NCBI GenBank assembly: GCA_003219495.1
Contig: QHOZ01000125.1
Coordinates: 1,608 to 17,602, forward strand
Source of the DNA: Verrucomicrobiota bacterium
GTDB lineage: Bacteria > Verrucomicrobiota > Verrucomicrobiae > Chthoniobacterales > UBA10450
Reading direction: 5' to 3'
DNA: 15,995 nucleotides
The number at the start of each line of letters is the position of its first letter. The first letter of the stretch is position 1. The notes under the pieces are model-generated. The model worked only from the letters and a program-made list of their open reading frames with translations, was not told where the DNA came from and ran no database searches. Both the position numbers and the translations under genes were made by a program. This document shows, in pieces, positions 1-7,520 of this stretch.

Positions 1-2
1 TA

Positions 3-851
3 CTGCTCGCCCTGCGCTGGTTGATCGACGAAATGGAACGCCGCTACAAGATGTTCGCGCGTGTCGGCGTGCGAAACATCATCAGCTTCAACGCGCGTCC
101 GAAAAAGAAAACGGCGGCGGAAATCGGCGAGGCGCCGGAACAGGATGGCGGCCAAATGAAAGTTCCGCGCGAAGACGAAATTCCGATTCCCGAAAAAATT
201 CCGTATGTCGTCGTCCTCATCGACGAGCTTGCCGACTTGATGCAGACCGCGTCGGCCGATGTCGAAAGCGCGATCGCGCGGATCACGCAAATGGCGCGCG
301 CTGCCGGAATTCATTTGATCGTCGCGACTCAAACGCCGCGCGCGGACGTGATCACGGGTGTGATCAAAGCGAACATTCCGAGCCGGATCGCGTTTCAGGT
401 TGCGAGCAAGATCGACAGTCGCGTGATTTTGGATGAGAACGGCGCGGATCGTTTGTTAGGCCAAGGCGATATGCTTTACCTACCGCCGAGCGCGTCACGA
501 TTGATCCGCGCGCAAGGCGTGCTTGTGACCGACGAAGAAATTCGGCGGCTGGTTGAGTTCGTTTCCGCGCAAGGCCGGCCGGTGTTCGATCCGAGCATGC
601 ATGAAAAGCTGGAAGCGGCCTCGAGCGGCACCGAGGAAGTCAGCGAAGAAGACGAAGAACTCGTGGAGAAATGTTTCGAGATCATTCGCCAGGAAAAGCG
701 CGCGTCGACTTCGTTGCTGCAAAGACGGTTGCGATTGGGCTATACACGGGCGGCGCGGATCGTTGATATTCTGGAGCAGCGCGGTATTTTGGGTCCCGGT
801 GAAGGCGCCAAGCCGCGTGAGATCCTGGTCGATCTCGACGCCGCTGTTTAA
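3..851 (+). CDS. ftsK: DNA translocase FtsK/SpoIIIE, C-terminal part (5' end outside window)
   Basis: This is the C-terminal part of the hexameric ATPase that pumps chromosomal DNA through the division septum and activates XerCD at dif. The frame is open from base 3 with no stop, so the gene begins upstream; a TTG at 21 is only an internal codon. Visible motifs are the EMERRY and GVRNI block at the start, the Walker B segment VVVLIDELADL (about nt 204-236), then ATQTPRADVITGVIKANIPS, the arginine-rich FQVASKIDSR and LLGQGDML. A winged-helix gamma domain, which reads polar DNA motifs in this family, lies at about nt 648-824 (EEDEELVEKCFEII to GILGP). The Walker A motif must lie upstream. The next gene, rodZ, starts 15 bases after the stop, so the two are probably co-transcribed. 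Confidence 0.96.
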   Translation: MLALRWLIDEMERRYKMFARVGVRNIISFNARPKKKTAAEIGEAPEQDGGQMKVPREDEIPIPEKIPYVVVLIDELADLMQTASADVESAIARITQMARAAGIHLIVATQTPRADVITGVIKANIPSRIAFQVASKIDSRVILDENGADRLLGQGDMLYLPPSASRLIRAQGVLVTDEEIRRLVEFVSAQGRPVFDPSMHEKLEAASSGTEEVSEEDEELVEKCFEIIRQEKRASTSLLQRRLRLGYTRAARIVDILEQRGILGPGEGAKPREILVDLDAAV

Positions 852-866
852 CTGGCAAATCTCCTC

Positions 867-2039
867 ATGACAATTGAAGGTCTCGGCAAGAAATTTCAGG
901 ATGCGCGTTTGGCTCGAGGGCTAACCCTTGACGAAGCCGCGCGGCTGAACAAAATTCGCCCGTCGCGTCTGGCGGAGATCGAAGCCGACGATTTTTCCCA
1001 GTTCCCGAGTCTCGCCTACGCCAAAGGCTTCCTGTTGATCTACGGAAAATTTCTCGATGTCGATGTCACGCCGTTTCTCGACGCGTTCGAAACGTCACGC
1101 GAAGTGACGGTGGACGGTTATTCGTATTTACTAGACCAACCCGCGCCAAAACCGCAGCGCGTGCGGACGACGCGCGCACCGACCGTTCGCAGACAACGCT
1201 CGTCGAGGAGTGGCGATCGGAGTTCGCCTTGGCCGGTATTAATCGGCATCGGCGTGCTCATTCTCGGTTTCGTTTTGATGCGATTGATCATGAATATTCA
1301 ACGCATCGCGCCGCATCAAATGGTTGGAGTTGCGCAATCAACCCCAGCGGAATCGGCGCCTCCACAACAGCAGGCTCCGCCTCCTCAACAACAACAAGCA
1401 CCTCCACCGCCAAAGCAGGCTCCGCCTCAACCAGTTCGCCAAGCGCCGCCGCAACAAGCGCAACAAGCTCCGCCCGCGCAAGCGCCGCCAGCGTCGGTCG
1501 CGCCAGTTGCTCCGTCGCGCGCGCCGTCTCCGCCGCCGGCCGCGGTTGTTGAAAAGAAAACGGAACAACCGGTTTCAACTGCGCCTCCATCTGTTGCCCC
1601 TGCGACTGCGACAACTCCGAATGCATTTGCGAACGCGAAGGCGGCTGGGAAAGCCAGTCCGGTCGCGACGAAAGAACCTGAAGTGCGGCGTGCAGAACCG
1701 GTGCGGCCTGAGGATTTAGCGAAAGCCGGCGTCACGCCAACAACCACAACGACAACGCAAAAATTTGCGGCCACCACTTCCTCCGCAACTTCTGCGGCCG
1801 CGGTCGCGCCTACTGCAGAGGGAGCGAATTCAGTTGCGATCAAACCATTGAAGAAAACTTACATTAAGGTCGTGGTCGACGACGGATCGGCGTTTGAGCG
1901 CTGGATTTCCCCTTCCGACGGCACGGTAGAATTTCGCGGACAAAAAATCGCGGTTCGCGTTTTGGATCGAGACGCGATTCAAATTCGAAAGAACGGCAAG
2001 CCAGTTGCCGGTGGCGACGAAGACGTCACGGTCGAGTAG
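867..2039 (+). CDS. rodZ: RodZ-like cell-shape protein: HTH, one membrane span, DUF4115-type C-terminus
   Basis: RodZ links MreB filaments inside the cell to the elongation machinery in the envelope. Residues 5-75 form an HTH_25-type helix-turn-helix (LGKKFQDARLARGLTLDEAA, then a KGFLLIYGKFL segment). A basic stretch precedes one membrane helix at 122-142 (WPVLIGIGVLILGF). Residues 157-320 are a long low-complexity linker rich in Pro, Ala and Gln. Residues 325-390 form the DUF4115-like periplasmic beta domain (KKTYIKVVVDDGSAFERWIS). At 390 residues it is within the range of the family; the linker is repetitive and probably variable in length. No Shine-Dalgarno is evident before the ATG at 867, but this start places the HTH at the N-terminus as expected. 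It sits between ftsK and rimO, with only 20 bases to rimO. Confidence 0.88.
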   Translation: MTIEGLGKKFQDARLARGLTLDEAARLNKIRPSRLAEIEADDFSQFPSLAYAKGFLLIYGKFLDVDVTPFLDAFETSREVTVDGYSYLLDQPAPKPQRVRTTRAPTVRRQRSSRSGDRSSPWPVLIGIGVLILGFVLMRLIMNIQRIAPHQMVGVAQSTPAESAPPQQQAPPPQQQQAPPPPKQAPPQPVRQAPPQQAQQAPPAQAPPASVAPVAPSRAPSPPPAAVVEKKTEQPVSTAPPSVAPATATTPNAFANAKAAGKASPVATKEPEVRRAEPVRPEDLAKAGVTPTTTTTTQKFAATTSSATSAAAVAPTAEGANSVAIKPLKKTYIKVVVDDGSAFERWISPSDGTVEFRGQKIAVRVLDRDAIQIRKNGKPVAGGDEDVTVE

Positions 2040-2059
2040 CAATTGTCGATCTTGCGCAG

Positions 2060-3409
2060 ATGAGCACAAAAGTCGGCATGATCAGTCTCGGCTGCGCCAA
2101 AAATCTGGTGGACGCCGAGATCATGCTCGGAAGCGTGTTGGCGCGGGGGATGGAAGTTACTTCATCGGCTGATGAAGCGGACGTGCTGGTGATAAACACC
2201 TGCGCGTTCATCGATTCCGCCAAAGAAGAATCGATTGAGGCGATTTTGTCCGCGCATCAAACGCGCGGCCTGAACAAGCGCGCCGGGCAAAAATTGATCG
2301 TGAGCGGATGCATGTCGCAGCGATTTGCGCGCGACCTGCGCGAGGAAATGCCTGAAGTCGATGCGTTCATCGGCCTCGACCAGGTGAAGGAGCTCGGCGC
2401 GATCGTTGAGCGCGTTCTTGCGAAGGACGATGTCGATCTTGCATTCGCGAACGCGCGACCGACTTACATTCCCGATTACGACACGCCGCGGTTTCGCCTC
2501 ACGCCGTCACACTCCGCGTATGTGAAAATCGCCGAAGGCTGCAATCATCCGTGCACTTTTTGCGTCATTCCGCAGATGCGCGGCAAACATCGGAGCCGAA
2601 CGATGGAATCGGTGCTCACCGAAATCCGCCACCTCGTCGCCGAAGGCGTTCGCGAGTTCAATCTGATCAGTCAGGACACGACTTACTACGGAATGGATTT
2701 GTGGTCGGAGAAAGCGGGACCGCGTCAACCGATCGATTCGGCGCGCGGACCGACCTTGGTCGCGTTGCTTCGCGAGATTGAAAAGATCGAAGGCGATTTC
2801 TGGGTGCGGCTGCTTTACACGCATCCGGCACACTGGAGCGACGAACTAATCGAGACGATCGCTGCTTGTCGAAAAGTGGCGCGTTACATCGACATCCCGC
2901 TTCAGCACATTCACGAATCGATGTTGCAACGCATGCGCCGCGAAACTTCACGCGAGCACATCGAGCGTTTGATCGACAAATTGCGCGCCGGAATTCCCGG
3001 GCTCGCCATTCGCACAACGTTCATCGTCGGTTTTCCGGGCGAGACGGATGAGGAATTCGAATCGCTGCTCGAATTCATCGAGCGCGTTCGCTTCGAGCGG
3101 CTCGGAATTTTCAAATATTCGCGCGAGGAAGGATCGCGCGCCGCAAAAATGCCGGATCAATTGCCGACGAAAATTAAAAACGCACGATATCGCGAGGCGA
3201 TGTCGATCCAGCAAAAGATCGCGCATGAGCTGGCGCGCGAGAAGATTGGCCACGAGTTGAAGTTGCTCGTCGATCAGCCTTTGGTCGCGCGCACGGAAAC
3301 GGACGCGCCGGACGTCGATACGCGCGTGATTTTGTCCGAGGCAGCTCCCGTCGGCGAATTCATTACCCGAACGATCACCGGTGCGCGTGGTTACGATTTG
3401 CTCGGGTAA
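2060..3409 (+). CDS. rimO: Ribosomal protein uS12 methylthiotransferase RimO
   Basis: RimO is a radical-SAM enzyme that adds a methylthio group to a conserved aspartate of ribosomal protein uS12, using two [4Fe-4S] clusters. The UPF0004 domain supplies Cys12 (SLGCAKN), Cys48 (INTCAF) and Cys84 (VSGCMSQR). The radical-SAM CxxxCxxC is Cys161, Cys165 and Cys168 (EGCNHPCTFCVIPQMRG). FIVGFPGETDEEF follows near residue 320, and a C-terminal TRAM-like domain covers roughly the last 70 residues. SLGCAKNLVDAE and the IPQMRGKHRSR string favour RimO over the tRNA enzyme MiaB. The length of 449 residues is normal for the family. It is the third gene of the ftsK-rodZ-rimO string. No strong ribosome-binding site is seen. 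Confidence 0.96.
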   Translation: MSTKVGMISLGCAKNLVDAEIMLGSVLARGMEVTSSADEADVLVINTCAFIDSAKEESIEAILSAHQTRGLNKRAGQKLIVSGCMSQRFARDLREEMPEVDAFIGLDQVKELGAIVERVLAKDDVDLAFANARPTYIPDYDTPRFRLTPSHSAYVKIAEGCNHPCTFCVIPQMRGKHRSRTMESVLTEIRHLVAEGVREFNLISQDTTYYGMDLWSEKAGPRQPIDSARGPTLVALLREIEKIEGDFWVRLLYTHPAHWSDELIETIAACRKVARYIDIPLQHIHESMLQRMRRETSREHIERLIDKLRAGIPGLAIRTTFIVGFPGETDEEFESLLEFIERVRFERLGIFKYSREEGSRAAKMPDQLPTKIKNARYREAMSIQQKIAHELAREKIGHELKLLVDQPLVARTETDAPDVDTRVILSEAAPVGEFITRTITGARGYDLLG

Positions 3410-3413
3410 ACGA

Positions 3414-3432
3414 GTTTTTCGCGCCGAAAAAC
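3414..3432 (+). terminator. Perfect 8-bp stem-loop after rimO, possible terminator
   Basis: GTTTTTCG (3414-3421) and CGAAAAAC (3425-3432) form a perfect 8-bp inverted repeat with a 3-base loop, starting five bases after the rimO stop. There is no U-run after the stem; the T-run lies within the left arm. It could act as a weak or factor-assisted terminator or as an RNA-stabilising end. The next gene starts 62 bases later. Confidence 0.4.
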
Positions 3433-3494
3433 AAATTCCCTAGTGACAAAATTCGCGTTGTCGGGCAACCTCTTAGTGGACTGTCCGTCGCTGC

Positions 3495-3965
3495 ATGGCC
3501 GATTCGAACGAACCGAAAAAAGAGACGGTGCGAATCATGGTTTCGCACCCGCCAAGCTCATCTTCACCCCCGCCCGCTCCGCCGCGAGACACGGTCAGGA
3601 TTCAATTGCCAACGCGCCCGCCGGCAAATCCTGCGGCGGCCCCGGTTGATTCCGCTTCTCCGATCCGCGCCAGCGCCGCGGCAATGCCCGCGCCGGTGAC
3701 AACTTCGTCGCCGAAAAAAGAAACGGCGCGAATCACTGTGCTTCCGGATCCACCGGCGAAATCTCCGGTGCAGATGAAAAAAACGCAGCCATTGATAGAT
3801 TTGCCGGCGATGGAAAAGCCCGCCACGACGGTGACGGTTGCGCCGGCGCCGGAGCCGAAAACGCCGCAGCCGTGGGTTGAGCAAGTGCCGATGCCGCTCT
3901 GCTGGGGATTGGTCGCAGTTTCAGCCGCCATTTTAATTTTGCAGATTTGGAATTATCTTTCCTGA
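3495..3965 (+). CDS. Proline-rich, tail-anchored protein with repeated K-K-E-T-x-R-I motif, unknown function
   Basis: I do not recognise a named family. The 156-residue protein is low-complexity (Pro, Ala, Ser, Thr) up to residue 130. It carries a recurring short motif: PKKETVRIMV at 7-16, PRDTVRIQL at 30-38 and PKKETARITVLP at 73-84, with looser echoes at 91-104 and 108-117. One hydrophobic helix at about 136-153 (WGLVAVSAAILILQIW) is followed by only three residues, so it looks tail-anchored with the disordered part in the cytoplasm. Its TGA stop overlaps the trxA start by one base (TGATG), which implies translational coupling. A scaffold or docking role is possible but is inference. An overlapping 68-codon frame from 3443 looks like a shadow. 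Confidence 0.72.
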   Translation: MADSNEPKKETVRIMVSHPPSSSSPPPAPPRDTVRIQLPTRPPANPAAAPVDSASPIRASAAAMPAPVTTSSPKKETARITVLPDPPAKSPVQMKKTQPLIDLPAMEKPATTVTVAPAPEPKTPQPWVEQVPMPLCWGLVAVSAAILILQIWNYLS

Positions 3966-4300
3966 TGGCTACAACGGATACCTCGGCGACAATTAATCTC
4001 GACGAATCAAATTTCGACAAAGAGATCAACGGCGACAAACCAGTGCTGGTGGATTTTTGGGCGGAATGGTGCGGGCCGTGCAAACTGATCGCGCCGTTAC
4101 TCGACGAAATCGCGCGTGAAAAAGCCGGCGTAGTGACGATCGCAAAGGTCAATGTCGATGAAAACCAGAGTCTCTCGCTCAAGTACAACATCCGCGCGAT
4201 CCCTTCGCTGCTCTTTTTCAAAGGCGGCCAGCTGCGTGACCAGGTCACGGGCATGACGAGCAAGAAAGATTTGCTCAGCCGGATCGAAGGTCTGGCGTAA
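3965..4300 (+). CDS. trxA: Thioredoxin
   Basis: This is the general dithiol-disulfide oxidoreductase that reduces cytoplasmic protein disulfides and is recharged by thioredoxin reductase. The active site WCGPC has its cysteines at residues 36 and 39. The buried aspartate is Asp30 (LVDFWAEW), the cis-proline is Pro80 (RAIPSLLFF), and the C-terminal helix is complete. The length of 111 residues is typical. The ATG at 3965 is chosen over an upstream TTG at 3947 because it gives the usual thioredoxin N-terminus and overlaps the previous stop as TGATG. There is no signal peptide, so it is cytoplasmic. Confidence 0.97.
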   Translation: MATTDTSATINLDESNFDKEINGDKPVLVDFWAEWCGPCKLIAPLLDEIAREKAGVVTIAKVNVDENQSLSLKYNIRAIPSLLFFKGGQLRDQVTGMTSKKDLLSRIEGLA

Positions 4301-4390
4301 CTGCTTCAAACTGCGGGAATTTCCGCGGCTCACGGGAATGAGACGTGCTGCCTTTAGCGGCATATGTTCTCAGAACCGGAGCTTCATCGA

Positions 4391-4900
4391 ATGAAGATTC
4401 TCGTGATCGATGATGACGAATTGTCGGTCACACTTTTAGAGCAGTTCTTGCAAAGGCAAGGGTACACCCGCGTGATGAGTGTCACCGATTCACAAAAGGC
4501 ACTTGAAACATGTGCAGCGTTTGATCCCGATCTGATTCTTCTCGATCTCATCATGCCCGGGATGGATGGCTTCGCGGTGCTCGAAGCGCTCCGCGCCGAT
4601 GTCTCGGAAAGATTTTTGCCAATCGTCGTGCTCACTGCCGACATTACGGAATCATCGAAAGCACGCGCTCTCGAAGCAGGAGCAACCGATTTCTTAGTGA
4701 AGCCGGTCAGCCAAACGGAAGCCCTGTTGCGAATTCGCAATCTCTTGGAGACTCGGCGTCTAAACGTCCTTCTTCGAAATCAACGTGCTGCGTTGGAAGA
4801 AGCGGTGCGCGAACGCACGGTCGAGCTGCGAGAAAAAATCGCGGAGCTCGAGGCGGCCAATCACCGGCTGCAGACATCGGCCGCTTTCGCTGGCCGCTAG
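4391..4900 (+). CDS. Response regulator: receiver domain plus short coiled coil, no output domain
   Basis: The protein has a CheY-like receiver at residues 1-120 with the acidic pocket DDD at 7-9, phospho-acceptor Asp52 (LILLDLIMPGMDG), Thr82 (VVLTAD) and Lys104 (FLVKP). Residues 120-160 form a charged helix (LLETRRLNVLLRNQRAALEE, then RERTVELREKIAELEAANHRL). That receiver plus RERTxEL linker is typical of regulators that continue into HD-GYP or kinase domains, but here the gene stops after about 12 more residues. No continuation is visible in another frame. I prefer the ATG at 4391, which has GGAG nine bases upstream (4378-4381) and begins directly with MKILVIDDDE; an ATG at 4364 would add nine residues. 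No partner kinase is in the window. Confidence 0.88.
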   Translation: MKILVIDDDELSVTLLEQFLQRQGYTRVMSVTDSQKALETCAAFDPDLILLDLIMPGMDGFAVLEALRADVSERFLPIVVLTADITESSKARALEAGATDFLVKPVSQTEALLRIRNLLETRRLNVLLRNQRAALEEAVRERTVELREKIAELEAANHRLQTSAAFAGR

Positions 4901-4928
4901 AGTTCAGAGAATTCGCGGTTTTCATCGG

Positions 4929-4948
4929 CTGTCGCCCGCGTGCGACGG
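4929..4948 (+). terminator. Stem-loop after the response regulator, weak terminator candidate
   Basis: CTGTCGC (4929-4935) pairs with GCGACGG (4942-4948) across a 6-base loop, with one G-T pair. It lies 29 bases after the response-regulator stop in the 118-base gap before the next gene. There is no U-tract, so termination is only a possibility. Confidence 0.22.
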
Positions 4949-5018
4949 TCGCTGCAGTTCAATCAAGTCGTTATGGTAAAGTAACGATTCAATATTCTTC
5001 ACGATAACCTGAAATCCA

Positions 5019-5414
5019 ATGAACCAGTCACCCGATAATCCAAACTTCCTCGGCCTTCGCACTGCGATTTATCACGCACCGGATTTGGACAAAGCGAAGG
5101 AGTGGTATTCGAAAGTTCTCGGCCTCGAGCCCTACTTCGCCCAGCCCTTTTATGTGGGCTTCAACGTTGGGGGTTACGAGCTCGGCCTCGATCCCGATCC
5201 GTCTTCCAAATCTGAAGGGGCCGGCGGCGTGACCGTTTATTGGGGCGTCGCTGACGCGAACGCTGCGTTGCAACGATTGCTTTCACTCGGCGCGACTGAG
5301 CGCACCGGGGTCCAGGAAGTTGGTGAGCGAATTCGAGTCGCCACGGTGCTCGATCCGTTCGGCAATGTATTCGGCATTATCGAGAACCCGCATTTCAAGC
5401 TCGCGGACGAGTGA
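5019..5414 (+). CDS. VOC (glyoxalase/bleomycin-resistance fold) family protein
   Basis: This 131-residue protein has the paired beta-alpha-beta-beta-beta modules of the vicinal oxygen chelate superfamily. The first module has AIYHAPDLDKAKEWYSKVLG and ends near YELGLDPD; the second starts at VTVYWGVADANAALQRLL and ends at DPFGNVFGIIENP. Candidate metal ligands are His19, Glu54 and Glu122, the usual positions at strand ends. The superfamily includes glyoxalases, dioxygenases, epimerases and antibiotic-binding proteins, and nothing here identifies the substrate. The start follows a 118-base gap with no clear Shine-Dalgarno. Its stop is only six bases from the 3' end of the tRNA on the opposite strand. 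Confidence 0.85.
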   Translation: MNQSPDNPNFLGLRTAIYHAPDLDKAKEWYSKVLGLEPYFAQPFYVGFNVGGYELGLDPDPSSKSEGAGGVTVYWGVADANAALQRLLSLGATERTGVQEVGERIRVATVLDPFGNVFGIIENPHFKLADE

Positions 5415-5420
5415 GCATTT

Positions 5421-5494
<74 letters not shown>

Positions 5495-5509
5495 GAAACG
5501 AAACTCGCG

Positions 5510-5537
5510 AGTATAGCTCAAGAACGATCTCGTCCAA
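5510..5537 (-). promoter_or_regulatory. Sigma70-like promoter of tRNA-Arg
   Basis: Read on the minus strand, a -35-like TTGGAC (5532-5537) is followed after 16 bases by a -10 TATACT (5510-5515), five of six matches to TATAAT. The tRNA begins 15 bases after the -10 box, leaving a short leader of about nine bases for RNase P removal. Position and spacing make this the likely tRNA promoter. Confidence 0.6.
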
Positions 5538-5583
5538 GATCGACATCTACTCGCCGCGTTAAACCGGGAGACAGTTTAGAAGT

Positions 5584-6675
5584 TCACGCGCACGCCGGCG
5601 GTGACTGAAAGATTATCGAAATTGTCGCGCCCGTACTCAGTGTCGACGTTGGCGTAGGTCGAAACGCTCTCATTCCACAACACGGCAAAGCCGCTGCTGA
5701 GCAGCGCACTATCGTGGCCGGTGCCGGGACCATTGACGCTAAGGATGTTTGCACCCAACGCGTGCAACGCGAAGCGTGAAGCGATTCCGTAGGCAGTGTC
5801 GTAGAATTCATGTTTCCAAACGGCGCGCGATTGGGTTCGCAAAATAACATGGCCCCAGAGTTTCCAGTCGGCGGATGAATGCAACCCAAGCGTGCTTCGA
5901 AGTGAATCCTGGCTCTGATCCGGAAAATCGAGAGCGAGGATCGAGGTGTCCTCCTCGGTGAGCAGTGCCAGTGAAAATCGTAACCGGCGTTGATAAAGGT
6001 ATCGAATTGCCAGCCATCGGTTGAACCGTCTTCGAAACCGAAAATGTCCGCGCGGTGCGTATCGTAATTGTTGTAGCCGCCATCGACCGCGCCCTGCACA
6101 TAGAAACCGTGACTAAACCATGTCGCATAGAGCCCAACGGTGCCGCTATCGACAGTTAGATCGCCATCGCTGAGCGAAAACAATTGATCATCGAAGTCTG
6201 CGGCCGACCGCGTATAACCGGCGAAGAGACCGATCGCAAAGTTGCTGCACACGCGATAGTCCGCGCCGAGCGTGAATCCGCCGCTTGTGATTTCATAGCC
6301 GGGACGCGCAAAGGCGCCGTTGTCGTCGCGGTCGATATCGATGAATTGACCAGTCCCGCTGAGGAAAAAACCCCATCTTGAGTTTGGCTCGGGGTAGTTC
6401 GACGCCATCCCGTTATTCACCGGCAACACGGCGGTCTTGCCGTCGGTTGGCAACAGCGCGGTTTTGCCATCGGATCGGCCCTTACCGCCGCTATAATCTT
6501 TCGTGTCGGCGCCGCTGACTTCAATTGACGGTGGACACAAGTTAGCGCCGTCGCGAATCGCATCCATCCGCCGCTCCAGATTCAGCGCCTGCGTCGTCGC
6601 GTTGGCAAAGCCGATTTGGAAAATCGCGGAGAATTCTTCGGGATCGTTACTAAAAAGAAACGCCAGCGCGTCCAT
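5584..6675 (-). CDS. Autotransporter-type beta-barrel fragment (frame lost after about 5963)
   Basis: This is the middle fragment of the broken gene, given from the first in-frame ATG at 6675 (MDALAFLFSNDPEEF). It carries a helical linker (ALNLERRMDAIRDG) and the first half of an outer-membrane barrel with alternating aromatic and polar strands, such as SGGFTLGADYR, FAIGLFAGYT, TVGLYATWFSHGFYVQGAVD and WQFDTFINAGYDFHWH. From about 5963 this frame becomes arginine- and serine-rich nonsense, while the proper barrel end continues in the neighbouring frame to 5576. It is unlikely to give a functional protein as read here. Confidence 0.5.
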   Translation of the reverse strand: MDALAFLFSNDPEEFSAIFQIGFANATTQALNLERRMDAIRDGANLCPPSIEVSGADTKDYSGGKGRSDGKTALLPTDGKTAVLPVNNGMASNYPEPNSRWGFFLSGTGQFIDIDRDDNGAFARPGYEITSGGFTLGADYRVCSNFAIGLFAGYTRSAADFDDQLFSLSDGDLTVDSGTVGLYATWFSHGFYVQGAVDGGYNNYDTHRADIFGFEDGSTDGWQFDTFINAGYDFHWHCSPRRTPRSSLSIFRIRARIHFEARLGCIHPPTGNSGAMLFCEPNRAPFGNMNSTTLPTESLHASRCTRWVQTSLASMVPAPATIVRCSAAALPCCGMRAFRPTPTSTLSTGATISIIFQSPPACA

Positions 6676-7417
6676 GCCGTTTAGCAAGACTGTTCGGACC
6701 GAAGTCGCCGCCATTGATTGCGTAGAGGACATTGTGGCTGTCGAAGGCGAGAGCATTGATGGAGCCTCCTGGTAGCGGCGCTCCCGACATGTTTGTGACA
6801 ACGGTCGTTAGGCCGGTGTTTTTATCGACGATGCGAAGCGGTCCGTTAGGGCCGCTGCCAGTAAAGTAAAGGACGTCCTGTGAATTTGCCGCGAGCCCGG
6901 ATCCGAATGTGCTTAGCCCTGCGTTACCAACATCGGTCGCCGCTCCCGTGGCCTTGTTAATAATATGAAGATCGTCGCGACTCGGTTCAGCCCAGCCATA
7001 CAACGTTCCGTCCTTGGTAAAGGCGAGGTCGGCCATGGTGTGATTGGGAACGCCGAAGTTGCCCACGAAGGTTCCGGTCCCAGTAATTGGATTAAGCGTG
7101 ATCAAATCCCCGGCTGAGAGTCGATTTGCAGTCGAGCCATAAAGCACCCCCGTGGTCGGATCGAAACGCAGTCCGGTGATGGAGAAACCTGTTGGACCGA
7201 GATCGACTAGAACCGATCCGTTGGCAGGATTTAAAATATATAAATCGGTTAAACTGCCGCCGCCCCTGGCACCGAACAAAATGTTCCGGCTCTGCGCCTG
7301 GGATGTCGTTACTGCCAGAAAAAGTGTAATGGCTGCCGCCAGAGCATAGCGAATCCCTGTTTTCACGGCCGCCGTTGTATCTGTTTCCCTGAGTCGCGGC
7401 AAGCGCCGATTTGTCAT
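6650..7417 (-). CDS. N-terminal fragment: signal peptide and beta-propeller-like repeats
   Basis: This is the readable 5' fragment of the broken gene. I start it at the ATG at 7417, because frames reaching back to 7708 run antisense into rplS; ATGs at 7453 and 7459 are alternatives. A basic N-terminus leads into the hydrophobic run YALAAAITLFLAV and a likely signal-peptidase site after SQA. Four tandem repeats of about 40-45 residues follow, each with a D-L-x-x-[IL]-[ND] strand, an N/D-x-x-T/N-G turn and an ending such as GVLYGST, GTLYGWA, DVLYFTG or NVLYAING. They resemble DUF4394-type propeller blades. The last 12 or so codons before the stop at 6650 are out-of-frame sequence. Confidence 0.6.
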   Translation of the reverse strand: MTNRRLPRLRETDTTAAVKTGIRYALAAAITLFLAVTTSQAQSRNILFGARGGGSLTDLYILNPANGSVLVDLGPTGFSITGLRFDPTTGVLYGSTANRLSAGDLITLNPITGTGTFVGNFGVPNHTMADLAFTKDGTLYGWAEPSRDDLHIINKATGAATDVGNAGLSTFGSGLAANSQDVLYFTGSGPNGPLRIVDKNTGLTTVVTNMSGAPLPGGSINALAFDSHNVLYAINGGDFGPNSLAKRHGRAGVSF

Positions 7418-7492
7418 ACCTGCCCGCACAAGAGCGCCCGCCTTATTCGACATCTCCATTTGCAATTTAAGCCTGGCCGATTGAATGTGTGC

Positions 7493-7515
7493 GCCCGGCT
7501 GCTGCGCGGCCGGGC
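7493..7515 (+). promoter_or_regulatory. GC-rich hairpin just before the rplS start codon
   Basis: GCCCGGC (7493-7499) and GCCGGGC (7509-7515) form a perfect 7-bp stem around a 9-base loop. The stem ends five bases before the rplS ATG and would cover the place where a ribosome-binding site is expected. It may be a translational control element of the kind used by ribosomal-protein genes, or only a chance GC palindrome. Confidence 0.35.
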
Positions 7516-7520
7516 TCATT

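Larger units (their letters stand above)
5576..7417 (-). pseudogene. Broken secreted beta-propeller / autotransporter gene (two disrupted junctions)
   Basis: Three frames in series make one recognisable product. The first (7417 to about 6686) has a signal peptide and four propeller-like blades. The second (about 6684-5963) has the linker DPEEFSAIFQIGFANATTQ and an autotransporter-type barrel start (RWGFFLSGTGQFIDIDRDD, GADYRVCSNFAIGLFAGYT). The third (about 5962-5576) completes the barrel (DQSQDSLRSTLGLHSSADW to NFDNLSVTAGVRVNF) with the terminal phenylalanine typical of outer-membrane barrels. The frames change near 6685 and near 5963. At the second junction several barrel strands expected between AGYDFHWH and TEEDTSILALDF appear missing, so it may combine a deletion with the frameshift. 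A duplicated 27-base unit encodes DGKTALLP and DGKTAVLP (about 6421-6475). Gene decay or assembly errors could both explain this. Confidence 0.75.

Noticed and set aside
1427..1843. 138-codon Ala/Val-rich minus-strand frame inside rodZ
   Set aside because: It is a shadow of the Pro/Ala/Gln-rich linker of rodZ; the plus-strand frame has the recognisable domains.
3443..3649. Small plus-strand frame before the tail-anchored protein
   Set aside because: It overlaps the repeat-motif gene in another frame, has no ribosome-binding site and no protein-like pattern.
4301..4390. GCGGGAATTTCCGC palindrome after trxA as a terminator
   Set aside because: The stem is only four strong pairs and no T-run follows; too weak to list.
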